This document shows positions 37,360 to 47,640 of a stretch of DNA of 64,000 nucleotides, one piece after another; position 1 is the first letter of the stretch, and each line of letters opens with the position of its first letter. Source of the DNA: Hydractinia symbiolongicarpus (lineage: Eukaryota; Cnidaria; Hydrozoa; Anthoathecata; Hydractiniidae); the NCBI RefSeq assembly GCF_029227915.1, contig NC_079885.1:3658001-3722000 (forward strand), in the 5' to 3' direction. A program made the translations under genes and the position numbers. The notes under the pieces were generated by a model. That model was not told the DNA's origin. It worked only from the letters and a program-made list of their open reading frames with translations, and did not search any database.

Positions 37360-37388
37360 ACGCTCCGGGCGCTGACGCGCCCTCCGCT
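37360..37388. other. 29-bp GC-rich hairpin segment, present in unit 2 only
   Basis: The segment contains a perfect 6-bp stem, GGGCGC (37367-37372), with loop TGAC and GCGCCC (37377-37382). It is bounded by the direct repeat CTCCGCT at 37353-37359 and 37382-37388. Unit 1 has a single CTCCGCT (34783-34789) at this place, as expected for a deletion between the direct repeats. A GC hairpin about 17 bp from an end is typical of Helitron 3' ends, but the sequence after it is not CTRR. Confidence 0.65.
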
Positions 37389-37389
37389 T

Positions 37390-37399
37390 CTCTCCGCAA
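37390..37399 (-). repeat. Right terminal inverted repeat of the insertion
   Basis: CTCTCCGCAA forms the last ten bases before satellite resumes and is the reverse complement of 31936-31945 and 34816-34825. The run of five A residues at 37398-37402 leaves one or two bases of uncertainty about where the element ends. Confidence 0.6.
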
Positions 37400-38140
37400 A
37401 AATCAGAAAAATATCGCTAAATACATGCTTGTACGAATATGTGACGCAACCGTTGTAATTGAAACGGACCGATACTGTTAGAAAGTCAATGAAATGTAGT
37501 TTTTAAAACAGTCTCTCTTTCTTCAGCGTGCGCTAACGGCTAGGATTGGTCCCACTGTAAAAAGTTTATTATTTATCTAAATTTTGAAATGAAGCGCTAC
37601 CACAACGCCCAGTGAAGTCGGTAAATTCTAGCAATCATGTCAAATTAAGAAGAATGTTATTTCTTGTAGTCAAACTGGCTCACTTATCACATTTATAAGG
37701 TCACAGTCCAAAGTTACTTCAATTAAGTCCCACAGTCAATCGTTTCACTGTTAAAAGCGATACAACCTAGTATTATCAGAAAAATATCGCTAAATACATG
37801 TTGGTACGAATATGTGACGCAATCGTTGTAACACAAACGGACTGATACCGTTAGAAAGTCATTGAAATGTAGTTTTTGAAACTGTCTCTATTTCTTAAAC
37901 GCGCGCCAACGGCCAGGATTGGTCCCATAGTAAGAGAAGACTTATTTATCTAAATTTTTAAATGAAGTGCTCCAAACAGCGACCAGTGTAATCGCTGAGT
38001 TTCGGCAATCATGTCAAATTAAGAAGAATGTTGTTTCTTGTAGTCAAACTGGCTCACTTATCACATTTATAATGTCACAGTCCAAAGTTACTTCAATTAA
38101 GTCCCAGAGTCAATCGCTTCACTGTTAAAACCGATACAAC

Positions 38141-39630
38141 TTAATAATATCGGAAAAAAATACTAAATACATGTTGGTACGAATATGTGATGCAACCGTT
38201 GTTATTGAAACGGACTGATAGCGTTAGAAAGTCAATGAAATTTAGTTTTTAAAACTGTCTTTCTTACTTCAGCGTGCGCTAACGGCTAGGATTGGTCCCA
38301 CAGTACAAAACGACTTATTTATCTAAATTTTGAAATGAAGCGCTACCACAGCGCCCCGTGAAGTCGGTAAATTCCAGCAATCATGTCAAATTAAGAAGAA
38401 TATTATTTCTTGGGTCCAATTGTCTCACTTATCACATTTATAATGTCACAGTCCAAAAACAGTTCAATTAAGTCCCACAGTCAATCGTTTCACTGTTAAA
38501 AGCGATACAAACTAGTATTATCAGAAAAACATCGCTAAATACATGTTTGTACGAATATGTGACGCAATCGTTGTAACACAAACGGACTGATCCCGTTAGA
38601 AAGTCATTGAAATGTAGGTTTTAAAACTGTCTCTATTTCTTCAGCGCGCGATAGCGGCTAGGATTGGTGCCACAGTACAAAATGACTTATTTATCTAAAC
38701 TTTTAAACAAAGCTATACCACAGCGCCCAGCGAAATCGGTAAATTCCAGCAATTATGTCAAATTAAAAAAAATGTTATTTCTTGGGTCCAATTGTCTCAC
38801 TTATCACATTTATAAGGTCACAGTCCAAAGTTACTTCAATTAAGTCCCAAAGTCAATCGCTTCACTGTTAAAAGCGATACAACTTAATAATATCGGAATA
38901 AAATACTAAATACATGTTGGTACGAATATGTGATGCAACCGTTGTAATTGAAACGGACTGATACCGTTAGAAAGTCAATGAAATTTAGTTTTTAAAACTG
39001 TCTTTCTTACTTCAGCGCGCGCTAACGGCTAGGATTGGTCCCACAGTACAAAACGACTTATTTATCTAAATTTTGAAATGAAGCGCTACCACAGCGCCCC
39101 GTGAAATCGGTAAATTCCAGCAATCATGTCAAATTAAGAAGAATATTATTTCTTGGGTCCAATTGTCTCACTTATCACATTTATAATGTCACAGTCCAAA
39201 AACAGTTCAATTAAGTCCCACAGTCAATCGTTTCACTGTTAAAATCGATACAACCTAGTATTATCAGAAAAACATCGCTAAATACATGTTTGTACGAATA
39301 TGTGACGCAATCGTTGTAACACAAACGGACTGATCCCGTTAGAAAGTCATTGAAATGTAGGTTTTAAAACTGTCTCTATTTCTTCAGCGCGCGATAGCGG
39401 CTAGGATTGGTGCCACAGTACAAAATGACTTATTTATCTAAACTTTTAAACAAAGCTATACCACAGCGCCCAGCGAAATCGGTAAATTCCAGCAATTATG
39501 TCAAATAAAGAAAAATGTTATTTCTTGGGTCCAATTGTCTCACTTATCACATTTATAAGGTCACAGTCCAAAGTTACTTCAATTAAGTCCCAGAGTCAAT
39601 CGCTTCACTGTTAAAAGCGATACAACTTAG
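38141..39630 (+). repeat. Dimeric higher-order repeat (743 bp)
   Basis: TTAATAATATCGG recurs at 38141 and 38884, and ATAGCGGCTAGG recurs near 38651 and 39394, both 743 bp apart. Other shared private variants are CAGCGCCCCGTG and CAATTATGTCAAAT. Two copies of a two-monomer unit are present. The stretch 37400-38140 just before it is ordinary mixed-class satellite continuing the pre-insertion pattern. Confidence 0.85.
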
Positions 39631-39659
39631 TAATATCGGAAAAATATCGCTAAATACAT

Positions 39660-42600
39660 GTTGGTACGAATATGTGACGCAATCGTTGTAACACAAACGG
39701 ACTGATACCGTGAGAAAGTCATTGAAATGTAGTTTTTGAAACTGTCTCTATTTCTTTAACGCGCGCTAACGGCCAGGATTGGTCCCATAGTAAGAAAAGA
39801 CTTATTTATCTAAATTTTTAAATGAAGTGCTCCAAACAGCGACCAGTGTAATCGCTGAGTTTTGGCAATCATGTCAAATTAAGAAGAATGTTATTTCTTG
39901 TAGTCAAACTGGCTCACTTATCACATTTATAAGGTCACAGTCCAAAGTTACTTCAATTAAGTCCCAGAGTTAATCGCTTCACTGTTAAAAGCGATACAAC
40001 TTAGTAATATCGTAAAAAAATCACTAAATACATGTTGGTACGAATATGTGATCCAACCGTTGTAATTGAAACGTACTGATACCGTTAGAAAGTCAATGAA
40101 ATGTAGTTTTTAAAACTTTTTTTCTTACTTCAGCGTGCGCTAACGGCTAGGATTGGTCCCACAGTACAAAACGACTTACTTATCTAAATTTTGAAATGAA
40201 GCGCTACCACAGCGCCCAGTGAAATCGGTAAATTCCAGCAATCATGTCAAATTAAGAAGAATGTTATTTCTTGGGTCAAATTGTCTGACTTATCACATTT
40301 ATAATGTCACAGTCCAAAATCAGTTCAATTAAGTCCCACAGTCAATCGTTTCACTGTTAAAAGCGATACAACCTAGTATTATCAGAAAAATATCGCTAAA
40401 TACATGTTGGTATGAATATGTGACGCAACTCTTTTAACTCAAGCGGATTGATACCGTTAGAAAGTTTTTGAAGTGTAGGTTTTAAAACTGTCTCTATTTC
40501 TTCAGCGCGCGATAACGGCTAGGATTGGTGCCACAGTACAAAATGACTTATTTATCTAAACTTTTAAATAAAGCTATGCCACAGCGCCCAGCGAAATCGA
40601 TAAATTCCAGCAATCATGTCAAATTAAGATAAATGTTATTTCTTGGGTCCAATTGTCTCATTTTTCACATTTATGAGGTCAAAGTCCAAAATCAGTTCAA
40701 TTAAGTCCCACAGTCAATCCTTTCACTGTTAAAAGCGATGCAACCTAGTAAAATCAGAAAAATATCGCTAAATACATGCTTGTACGAATATGTAACGCAA
40801 CCGTTGTAATTGAAACGGACCGATGCTGTTAGAAATTCAATGAAATGTAGTTTTTAAAACAGTCTCTCTTTCTTCAGCGTGCGCTAACGGCTAGGATTGG
40901 TCCCACTGTAAATAATGAATTATTTATCTAAATTTTGAAATGAAGCGCTACCACAACGCCCAGTGAAGTCGGTAAATTCTAGCAATCATGTCAAATTAAG
41001 AAGAATGTTATTTCTTGGGTCCAATTGTCTCACTTATCACATTTATAACGTCACAGTCCAAAATGAGTTCAATTAAGTGCCACAGTCAATCGTTTCACTG
41101 TTAAAAGCGATACAACCTAGTATTATCAGAAAAATATCGCTAAATACATGTTGGTACGAATATGTGACGCAATCGTTGTAACACAAACGGACTGATACCG
41201 TTAGAAAGTCATTGAATTGTAGTTTTTGAAACTGTCTCTATTTCTTTAACGCGCGCTAACGGCCGGGATTGGTCCCATAGTAAGAAAAGACTTATTTATC
41301 TAAATTTTTAAATGAAGTGCTCCTAACAGCGACCAGTGTAATCGCTGAGTTGCGGCAATCATGTCAAATTAAGAAGAATGTCATTTCTTGGGGTCCAGTT
41401 GGCTCACTTATCACATTTATAATGTCACAGTCCAAAGTTACTTCAATTAAGTCCCAGAGTCAATCGCTTCACTGTTAAAAGCGATACAACTTAATAATAT
41501 CGGAAAAAAATACTAAATACATGTTGTAACGAATTTGTTATGCAACCGTTGTACTCACAAACGGACTGATACCCTTAGAAAGTCATTGAAATGTAGTTTT
41601 TGAAACTGTCTCTCTTTCTCCAGCGTGCGCTAACGGCTAGGATTGGTCCCACTGTAAAAAAAGAATTATTTATCTAAATTTTGAAATGAAACGCTACCAC
41701 AACGCCCAGTGAAGTCGGTATATTCTAGCAATCATGTCAAATTAAGAGGAATGTTATTTCTTGTAGTCAAACTGGCTCACTTATCACATTTATAAGGTCA
41801 CAGTCCAAAGTTACTTCAATTAAGTCCCACAGTCAATCGTTTCACTGTTAAAAGCGATACAACCTAGTATTATCAGAAAAAATATCGCTAAATACATGTT
41901 GGTACGAATATGTGACGCAATCGTTGTAACACAAACGGACTCATACCGTTAGAAAGTCATTAAAATGTAGTTTTTGAAACTGTCTCTATTTCTTTAACGC
42001 GCGCTAACGGCCAGGATTGGTCCCATAGTAAGAAAAGACTTATTTATCTAAATTTTTAAATGAAGTGCTCCAAACAGCGACCAGTGTAATCGCTGAGTTT
42101 CGGCAATCATGTCAAATTAAGAAGAATGTTATTTCTTGTAGTCAAACTGGCTCACTTATCACATTTATAAGGTCACAGTCCAAAGTTACTTCAATTAAGT
42201 CCCAGAGTTAATCGCTTCACTGTTAAAAGCGATACAACTTAGTAATATCGTAAAAAAATCACTAAATACATGTTGGTACGAATATGTGATCCAACCGTTG
42301 TAATTGAAACGTACTGATACCGTTAGAAAGTCAATGAAATGTAGTTTTTAAAACTGTCTTTCTTACTTCAGCGTGCGCTAACGGCTAGGATTGGTCCCAC
42401 AGTACAAAACGACTTACTTATCTAAATTTTGAAATGAAGCGCTACCACAGCGCCCAGTGAAATCGGTAAATTCCAGCAATCATGTCAAATTAAGAAGAAT
42501 GTTATTTCTTGAGTCCATATGTCTGACTTATCACATTTATAATGTCACAGTCCAAAATCAGTTCAATTAAGTCCCGGAGTCAATCGTTTCACTGTTAAAA

Positions 42601-44100
42601 GCGATACAACCTAGTATTATCAGAAAAATATCGCTAAATACATGTTGGTACGAATATGTGACGCAACCCTTTTAACTCAAGCGGATTGACAGCGTTAGAA
42701 AGTTTTTGAAATGTAGGTTTTAAAACTGTCTCTATTTCTTCAGCGCGCGATAACGGCTAGGATTGGTGCCACAGTACAAAATGACTTATTTATCTAAACT
42801 TTTAAATAAAGCTATGCCACAGCGCCCAGCGAAATCGGTAAATTCCAGCAATCATGTCAAATTAAGATAAATGTTATTTCTTGGGTCCAATTGTCTCATT
42901 TTTCACATTTATGAAGTCAAAGTCCAAAATCAGTTCAATTAAGTCCCACAGTCAATCCTTTCACTGTTAAAAGCGATGCAACCTAGTAAAATCAGAAAAA
43001 TATCGCTAAATACATGCTTGTACGGATATGTGACGCAACCGTTGTAATTGAAACGGACCGATGCTGTTAGAAATTCAATGAAATGTAGTTTTTAAAACAG
43101 TCTCTCTTTCTTCAGCGTGCGCTAACGGCTAGGATTGGTCCCACTGTAAAAAATGAATTATTTATCTAAATTTTGAAATGAAGCGCTACCACAACGCCCA
43201 GTGAAGTCGGTAAATTCTAGCAATCATGTCAAGTTAAGAAGAATGTTATTTCTTGGGTACAATTGTCTCACTTTTCACATTTATAACGTCACAGTCCAAA
43301 ATCAGTTCAATTAAGTGCCACAGTCATTCGTTTCACTGTTAAAAGCGATACAACCTAGTATTATCAGAAAAATATCGCTAAATACATGTTGGTACGAATA
43401 TGTGACGCAATCGTTGTAACACAAACGGACTGATACCGTTACAAAGTCATTGAATTGTAGTTTTTGAAACTGTCTCTAATTCTTTAACGCGCGCTAACGG
43501 CCAGGATTGGTCCCATAGTAAGAAAAGACTTATTTTTCTAAATTTTTAAATGAAGTGCTCCAAACAGCGACCAGTGTAATCGCTGAGTTTCGGCAATCAT
43601 GTCAAATTAAGAAGAATGTTATTTCTTGTAGTCAAACTGGCTCATTTATCACATTTGTAATGTCACAGTCCATAGTTACTACAATTAAGTCCCAGAGTCA
43701 ATCGCTTCACTGTTAAAAGCGATACAACTTAATAATATCGGAAAAAAATTACTAAATACATGTTGTAACGAATATGTGATGCAACCGTTGTAACACAAAC
43801 GGACTGATACCGTTAGAAAGTCATTGAACTGTAGTTTTTGAAACTGTCTCTCTTTCTTCAGCGTGCGCTAACGGCTAGGATTGGTCCCACTGTAAAAAAT
43901 GAATTATTTATCTGAATTTTGAAATGAAGCGCTACCACAACGCCCAGTGAAATCGGTAAATTCTAGCAATCATGTCAAATTAAGAAGAATGTTATTTCTC
44001 AGGTCCAATTGTCTCACTTATCACATTTATAATGTCACAGTCCAAAATCAGTTCAATTAAGTCCCACAGTCAATCGTTTCACTGTTAAAAGCGATACAAG
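39660..44100 (+). repeat. 6-monomer tandem duplication, two copies of about 2,238 bp
   Basis: Several rare variants recur at 2,238-2,239 bp. ATCCAACCGTTGTAATTG occurs at 40051 and 42289. The TTAAGATAAATG form occurs near 40628 and 42866. AATTAAGTGCCACAG occurs near 41070 and 43308. TGTTGTAACGAAT occurs at 41522 and 43761. The copies are about 39660-41900 and 41900-44100, with a few single-base differences between them. Confidence 0.85.
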
Positions 44101-47100
44101 CTAGTATTATCGGAAAAATATCGCTAAATACATGTTGGTACGAGTATGTGACGCAATCGTTGTAACACAAACGGACTGATACCATTAGAAAGTCATTGAA
44201 AAGTAGTTTTTGAAACTGTCTCTATTTCTTTAACGCGCGCTAACGACCAGGATTGGTCCCATAGTAAGAAAAGACTTATTTATCTAAATTTTTAAATGAA
44301 GTGCTCCAAACAGCGACCAGTGTAATCGCTGAGTTTCGGGAATCATGTCAAATTAAGAAGAATGTTATTTCTTGGGTCCCATTGTCTCACTTATCACATT
44401 TATAATGTCACAGTACAAAATCTATTCAATTAAGTCCCACAGTCAATCGTTTCACTGTTAAAAGCGATACAAACTAGTATTATCAGAAAAAAATCGCTAA
44501 ATAGATGTTGGTACGAATATGTGACGCAATCGTTGTAACACAAACGGACTGATACAGTTAGAAAGTCATTGAAATGTAGTTTTTGAAACTGTCTCTATTT
44601 CTTTAACACGCGATAACGGCCAGGATTGGTCCCATAGTAAAAAAAGACTTATTTATCTAAATTTTTAAATGAAGTGCTCCAAACAGCGACCAGTGTAATC
44701 GCTGAGTTTTGGCAATCATGTCAAATTAAGAAGAATGTTGTTTCTTGTAGTCAAACTGGCTCACTTATCCCATTTATAAGGTCACAGTCCAAAGTTACTT
44801 CAATTAAGTCCCAGCGTCAATCGCTTCACTTTTAAAAGAGATACAACTTAGTAATATCGAAAAAAAATCACTTAATACATGTTGGTACGAATATGTGACG
44901 CAACCGTTTTAACTCAAGCGGATTGATACCGTTAGAAAGTCATTGAAATGTAGGTTTTAAAACTGTCTCTATTTCTTCAGCGCGCGATAACGGCTAGGAT
45001 TGGTGCCACAGTACAAAATGACTTATTTATCTAAAGTTTTAAATAAAGCTATACCACAGCGCCCAGCGAAATCGGTAAATTCCAGCAATCATGTCAAATT
45101 AAGAAAAATGTTATTTCTTGGGTCCAAGTGTCTCATTTTTCACATTTATGAGGTCAAAGTCCAAAATCAGTTCAATTAAGTCCCACAGTCAACCCTTTCA
45201 CTGTTAAAAGCGAAGCAACCTAGTAAAATCAGACAAATATCGCTAAATACATGCTTGTACGAATATGTGACGCAACCGTTGTAATTGAAACGGACCGATA
45301 CTGTTAGAAAGTCAATGAAATGTAGTTTTTAAAACAGTCTCTCTCTCTTCAGCGTGCGCTAACGGCTAGGATTGGTCCCACTGTAAAAAATGAATTATTT
45401 ATCTAAATTTTGAAATGAAGCGCTACCACAACGCCCAGGGAAGTCGGTGAATTCTAGCAATCATGTCAAATTAAGAAGAATGTTATTTCTTGGGTCCAAT
45501 TGTCTCACTTATCACATTTATAACGTCACAGTCCAAAATCAGTTCAATTAAGTCCCACAGTCAATCGTTTCACTGTTAAAAGCGATACAACCTAGTATTA
45601 TCAGAAAAATATCGCTAAATACATGTTGGTACGAATATGTGACGCAATCGCTGTAACACAAACGGACTGATACCGTTAGAAAGTCATTGAATTGTAGTTT
45701 TTGAAACTGTCTCTATTTCTTTAACGCGCGCTAACGGCCAGGATTGGTCCCATAGTAAGAAAAGACTTATTTATCTAAATTTTTAAATGAAGTGCTCCAA
45801 ACAGCGACCAGTGTAATCGCTGAGTTTCGGCAATCATGTCAAATTAAGAAGAATGTTATTTCTTGTAGTCAAACTGGTTCAATTATCACATTTATAAGGT
45901 CACAGTCCAAAGTCTCTTCAATTAAGTCCCAGAATTAATCGCTTCACTGTTAAAAGCGATACAACTTAGTAATATCGGAAAAAAATCACTAAATACATGT
46001 TGGCACGAATATGTCATCCAACCGTTGTAATTGAAACGGACTGATACCGTTAGAAAGTCAATGAAATGTAGTTTTTAAAACTGTCTTTCTTACTTCAGCG
46101 TGCGCTAACGGCTAGGATTGGTCCCACAGTACAAAACGACTTACTTATCTAAATTTTGAAATGAAGCGCTACCACAGCGCCCAGTGCAATCGGTAAATTC
46201 CAGCAATCATGTCAAATTAAGAAGAATGTTATTTCTTGGGTCCAATTGTCTGACTTATCACATTTATAATGTCACAGTCCAAAATCAGTTCAATTAAGTC
46301 CCACAGTCAATCGTTTCACTGTTAAAAGCGATACAACTTAGTAAAATGAGAAAAATATCCCTAAATACATGCTTGTACGAATATGTGACGCAACCGTTGT
46401 AATTGAAACGGACCGATACTGTTAGTAAGCCAATGAAATGTAGTTTTTAAAACTGTCTGTCTTTCTTCAGCGTGCGCTAACGGCTAGGATTGGTCCCACT
46501 GTAAAAAATGAATTATTTATCTAAATTTTGAAATGAAGCGCTACCGCAACGCCCAGTGAAGTCGGTAAATTCTAGCAATCATGTCAAATTAAGAAGAATG
46601 TTATTTCTTGGGTCCAATTGTCTCACGTATCACATTTATAATGTCACAGTCCAAAGTTACTTCAATTAAGTCCCAGAGTCAGTCGCTTCACTGTTAAAAG
46701 CGATACAACTTAGTAATATCGGAAAAAATCACTAAATACAAGTTGGTACGAATATGTGATGCAACCGTTGTAATTGAAACGGACTGATACCGTTAGAAAG
46801 TCAATGAAATGTAGTTTTTAAAACTGTCTTTCTTATTTCAGCGTGCGCTAACGGCTAGGATTGGTGCCACAGTACAAAATGACTTATTTATCTAAACTGT
46901 TAAATAAAGCTATGCCACAGCGCCCAGCGAAATCGGTAAATTCCAGCAATCATGTCAAATTAAGAAAAATGTTATTTCTTGGGTCCAATTGTCTCATTTT
47001 TCACATTTATGAGGTCAAAGTCCAAAATTAGTTCAATTAAGTCCCACAGTCAATCCTTTCACTGTTAAAAGCGATGCAACCTAGTAAAATCAGAAAAATA

Positions 47101-47640
47101 TCGCTAAATACATGCTTGTACGAATATGTGACGCAATCGTTGTAATTGAAACGGACCGATACTGTTAGAAAGTCAATGAAATGTAGTTTTTAAAACTGTC
47201 TTTCTTACTTCAGCGTGCGCTAACGGCTAGGATTGGTCCCACAGTAAAAAATGAATTATTTATCTAAATTTTGAAATGAAGCGCTACCACAACGCCCAGG
47301 GAAGTCGGTGAATTCTAGCAATCATGTCAAATTAAGAAGAATGTTATTTCTTGGGTCCAATTGTCTCACTTATCACATTTATAACGTCACAGTCCAAAAT
47401 CAGTTCAATTAAGTCCCACAGTCAATCGTTTCACTGTTAAAAGCGATACAACCTAGTATTATCAGAAAAATATCGCTAAATACATGTTTGTACGAATGTG
47501 TGACGCAACCGTTGTAAATCAAACGGATTAACACCGTGAGAAATTCAATGAAATGGAGTTTTTCAAACTGCCTCTATTTCTTTAACGCGCGCTAACGGCC
47601 AGGATTGGTCCCATAGTAAGAAAAGACTTATTTATCTAAA
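44101..47640 (+). repeat. Mixed satellite block with copies of distant segments
   Basis: The part around 44240-44880 (CTAACGACCAGG and TTTCGGGAATCATG variants) recurs at about 51320 and 62130. GGGAATCATG starts at 44338, 51418 and 62228, giving offsets of 19 and 29 monomers. The part around 45200-46300 carries variants of the left array, namely GCAATCGCTGTAAC (28241 and 45644) and CCCAGGGAAGTCGGTG. A mosaic patch of the diverged class lies at 47484-47575. No gene is seen. Confidence 0.75.
47484..47575 (+). repeat. Patch of diverged-class sequence inside a young monomer
   Basis: About 90 bp carry GTTTGTACGAATGTGTGACG, AAATCAAACGGATTAACACC and ATGGAGTTTTTCAAACTGCC. The first three-quarters match the diverged monomer at 55684-55770, not the neighbouring young monomers. 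Sequence on both sides returns at once to the young classes. This fits a short gene-conversion tract between distant parts of the array. Confidence 0.7.

Larger units (their letters stand above)
31921..37399. mobile_element. Insertion of two head-to-tail units; candidate non-autonomous rolling-circle-like element
   Basis: Satellite stops after CAACCTAGTA (ends 31920) and resumes with AAATCAGAAAAATATCGC (starts 37400). Joining these restores the exact sequence of sister monomers, for example near 30791-30822, so no satellite was lost. At most a 1-bp target duplication is possible. The insert is two tandem units that abut with no spacer at 34800/34801. Each unit has a subterminal TTGCGGAGAG 15 bp from its left end and the reverse complement CTCTCCGCAA at its right end. 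A minisatellite, a tRNA-like gene and a GC hairpin lie inside (the hairpin only in the second unit). Head-to-tail arrangement, lack of target duplication, short subterminal inverted repeats and internal minisatellites are known for Helitron/Helentron-type non-autonomous elements. The right end reads GCAA rather than CTRR, so assignment is tentative. No transposase, Rep or helicase coding sequence is visible. Confidence 0.6.
34801..37399. mobile_element. Insertion unit 2 (2,599 bp)
   Basis: The unit has the same first 40 or so bases and the same end as unit 1. Its left half is clearly diverged from unit 1, with many substitutions and indels, including roughly 100 extra bases near 35105-35200. 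It has a short replacement (36384-36451) where unit 1 has about 0.5 kb of its own sequence. The right half, 36452-37399, matches 33881-34800 at an offset of about 2,571 bp with roughly a dozen substitutions, one 1-bp gap and the 29-bp hairpin segment extra. Confidence 0.75.
36452..37399. repeat. Conserved right half, copy in unit 2
   Basis: This pairs with 33881-34800. Differences seen include C/G, C/A, G/A and T/C single changes, a 1-bp gap in a T run, and the additional 29-bp hairpin segment at 37360-37388. The high identity next to a much more diverged left half points to a different history for the two halves, such as gene conversion. Confidence 0.8.

Noticed and set aside
31921-37399. 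Classical cut-and-paste TIR transposon or LTR retrotransposon.
   Set aside because: There is no target duplication beyond one base, the left inverted repeat is 15 bp inside the edge, the direct halves are not LTR-like (they abut and differ in their left parts), and no transposase, integrase or reverse transcriptase frame is present.
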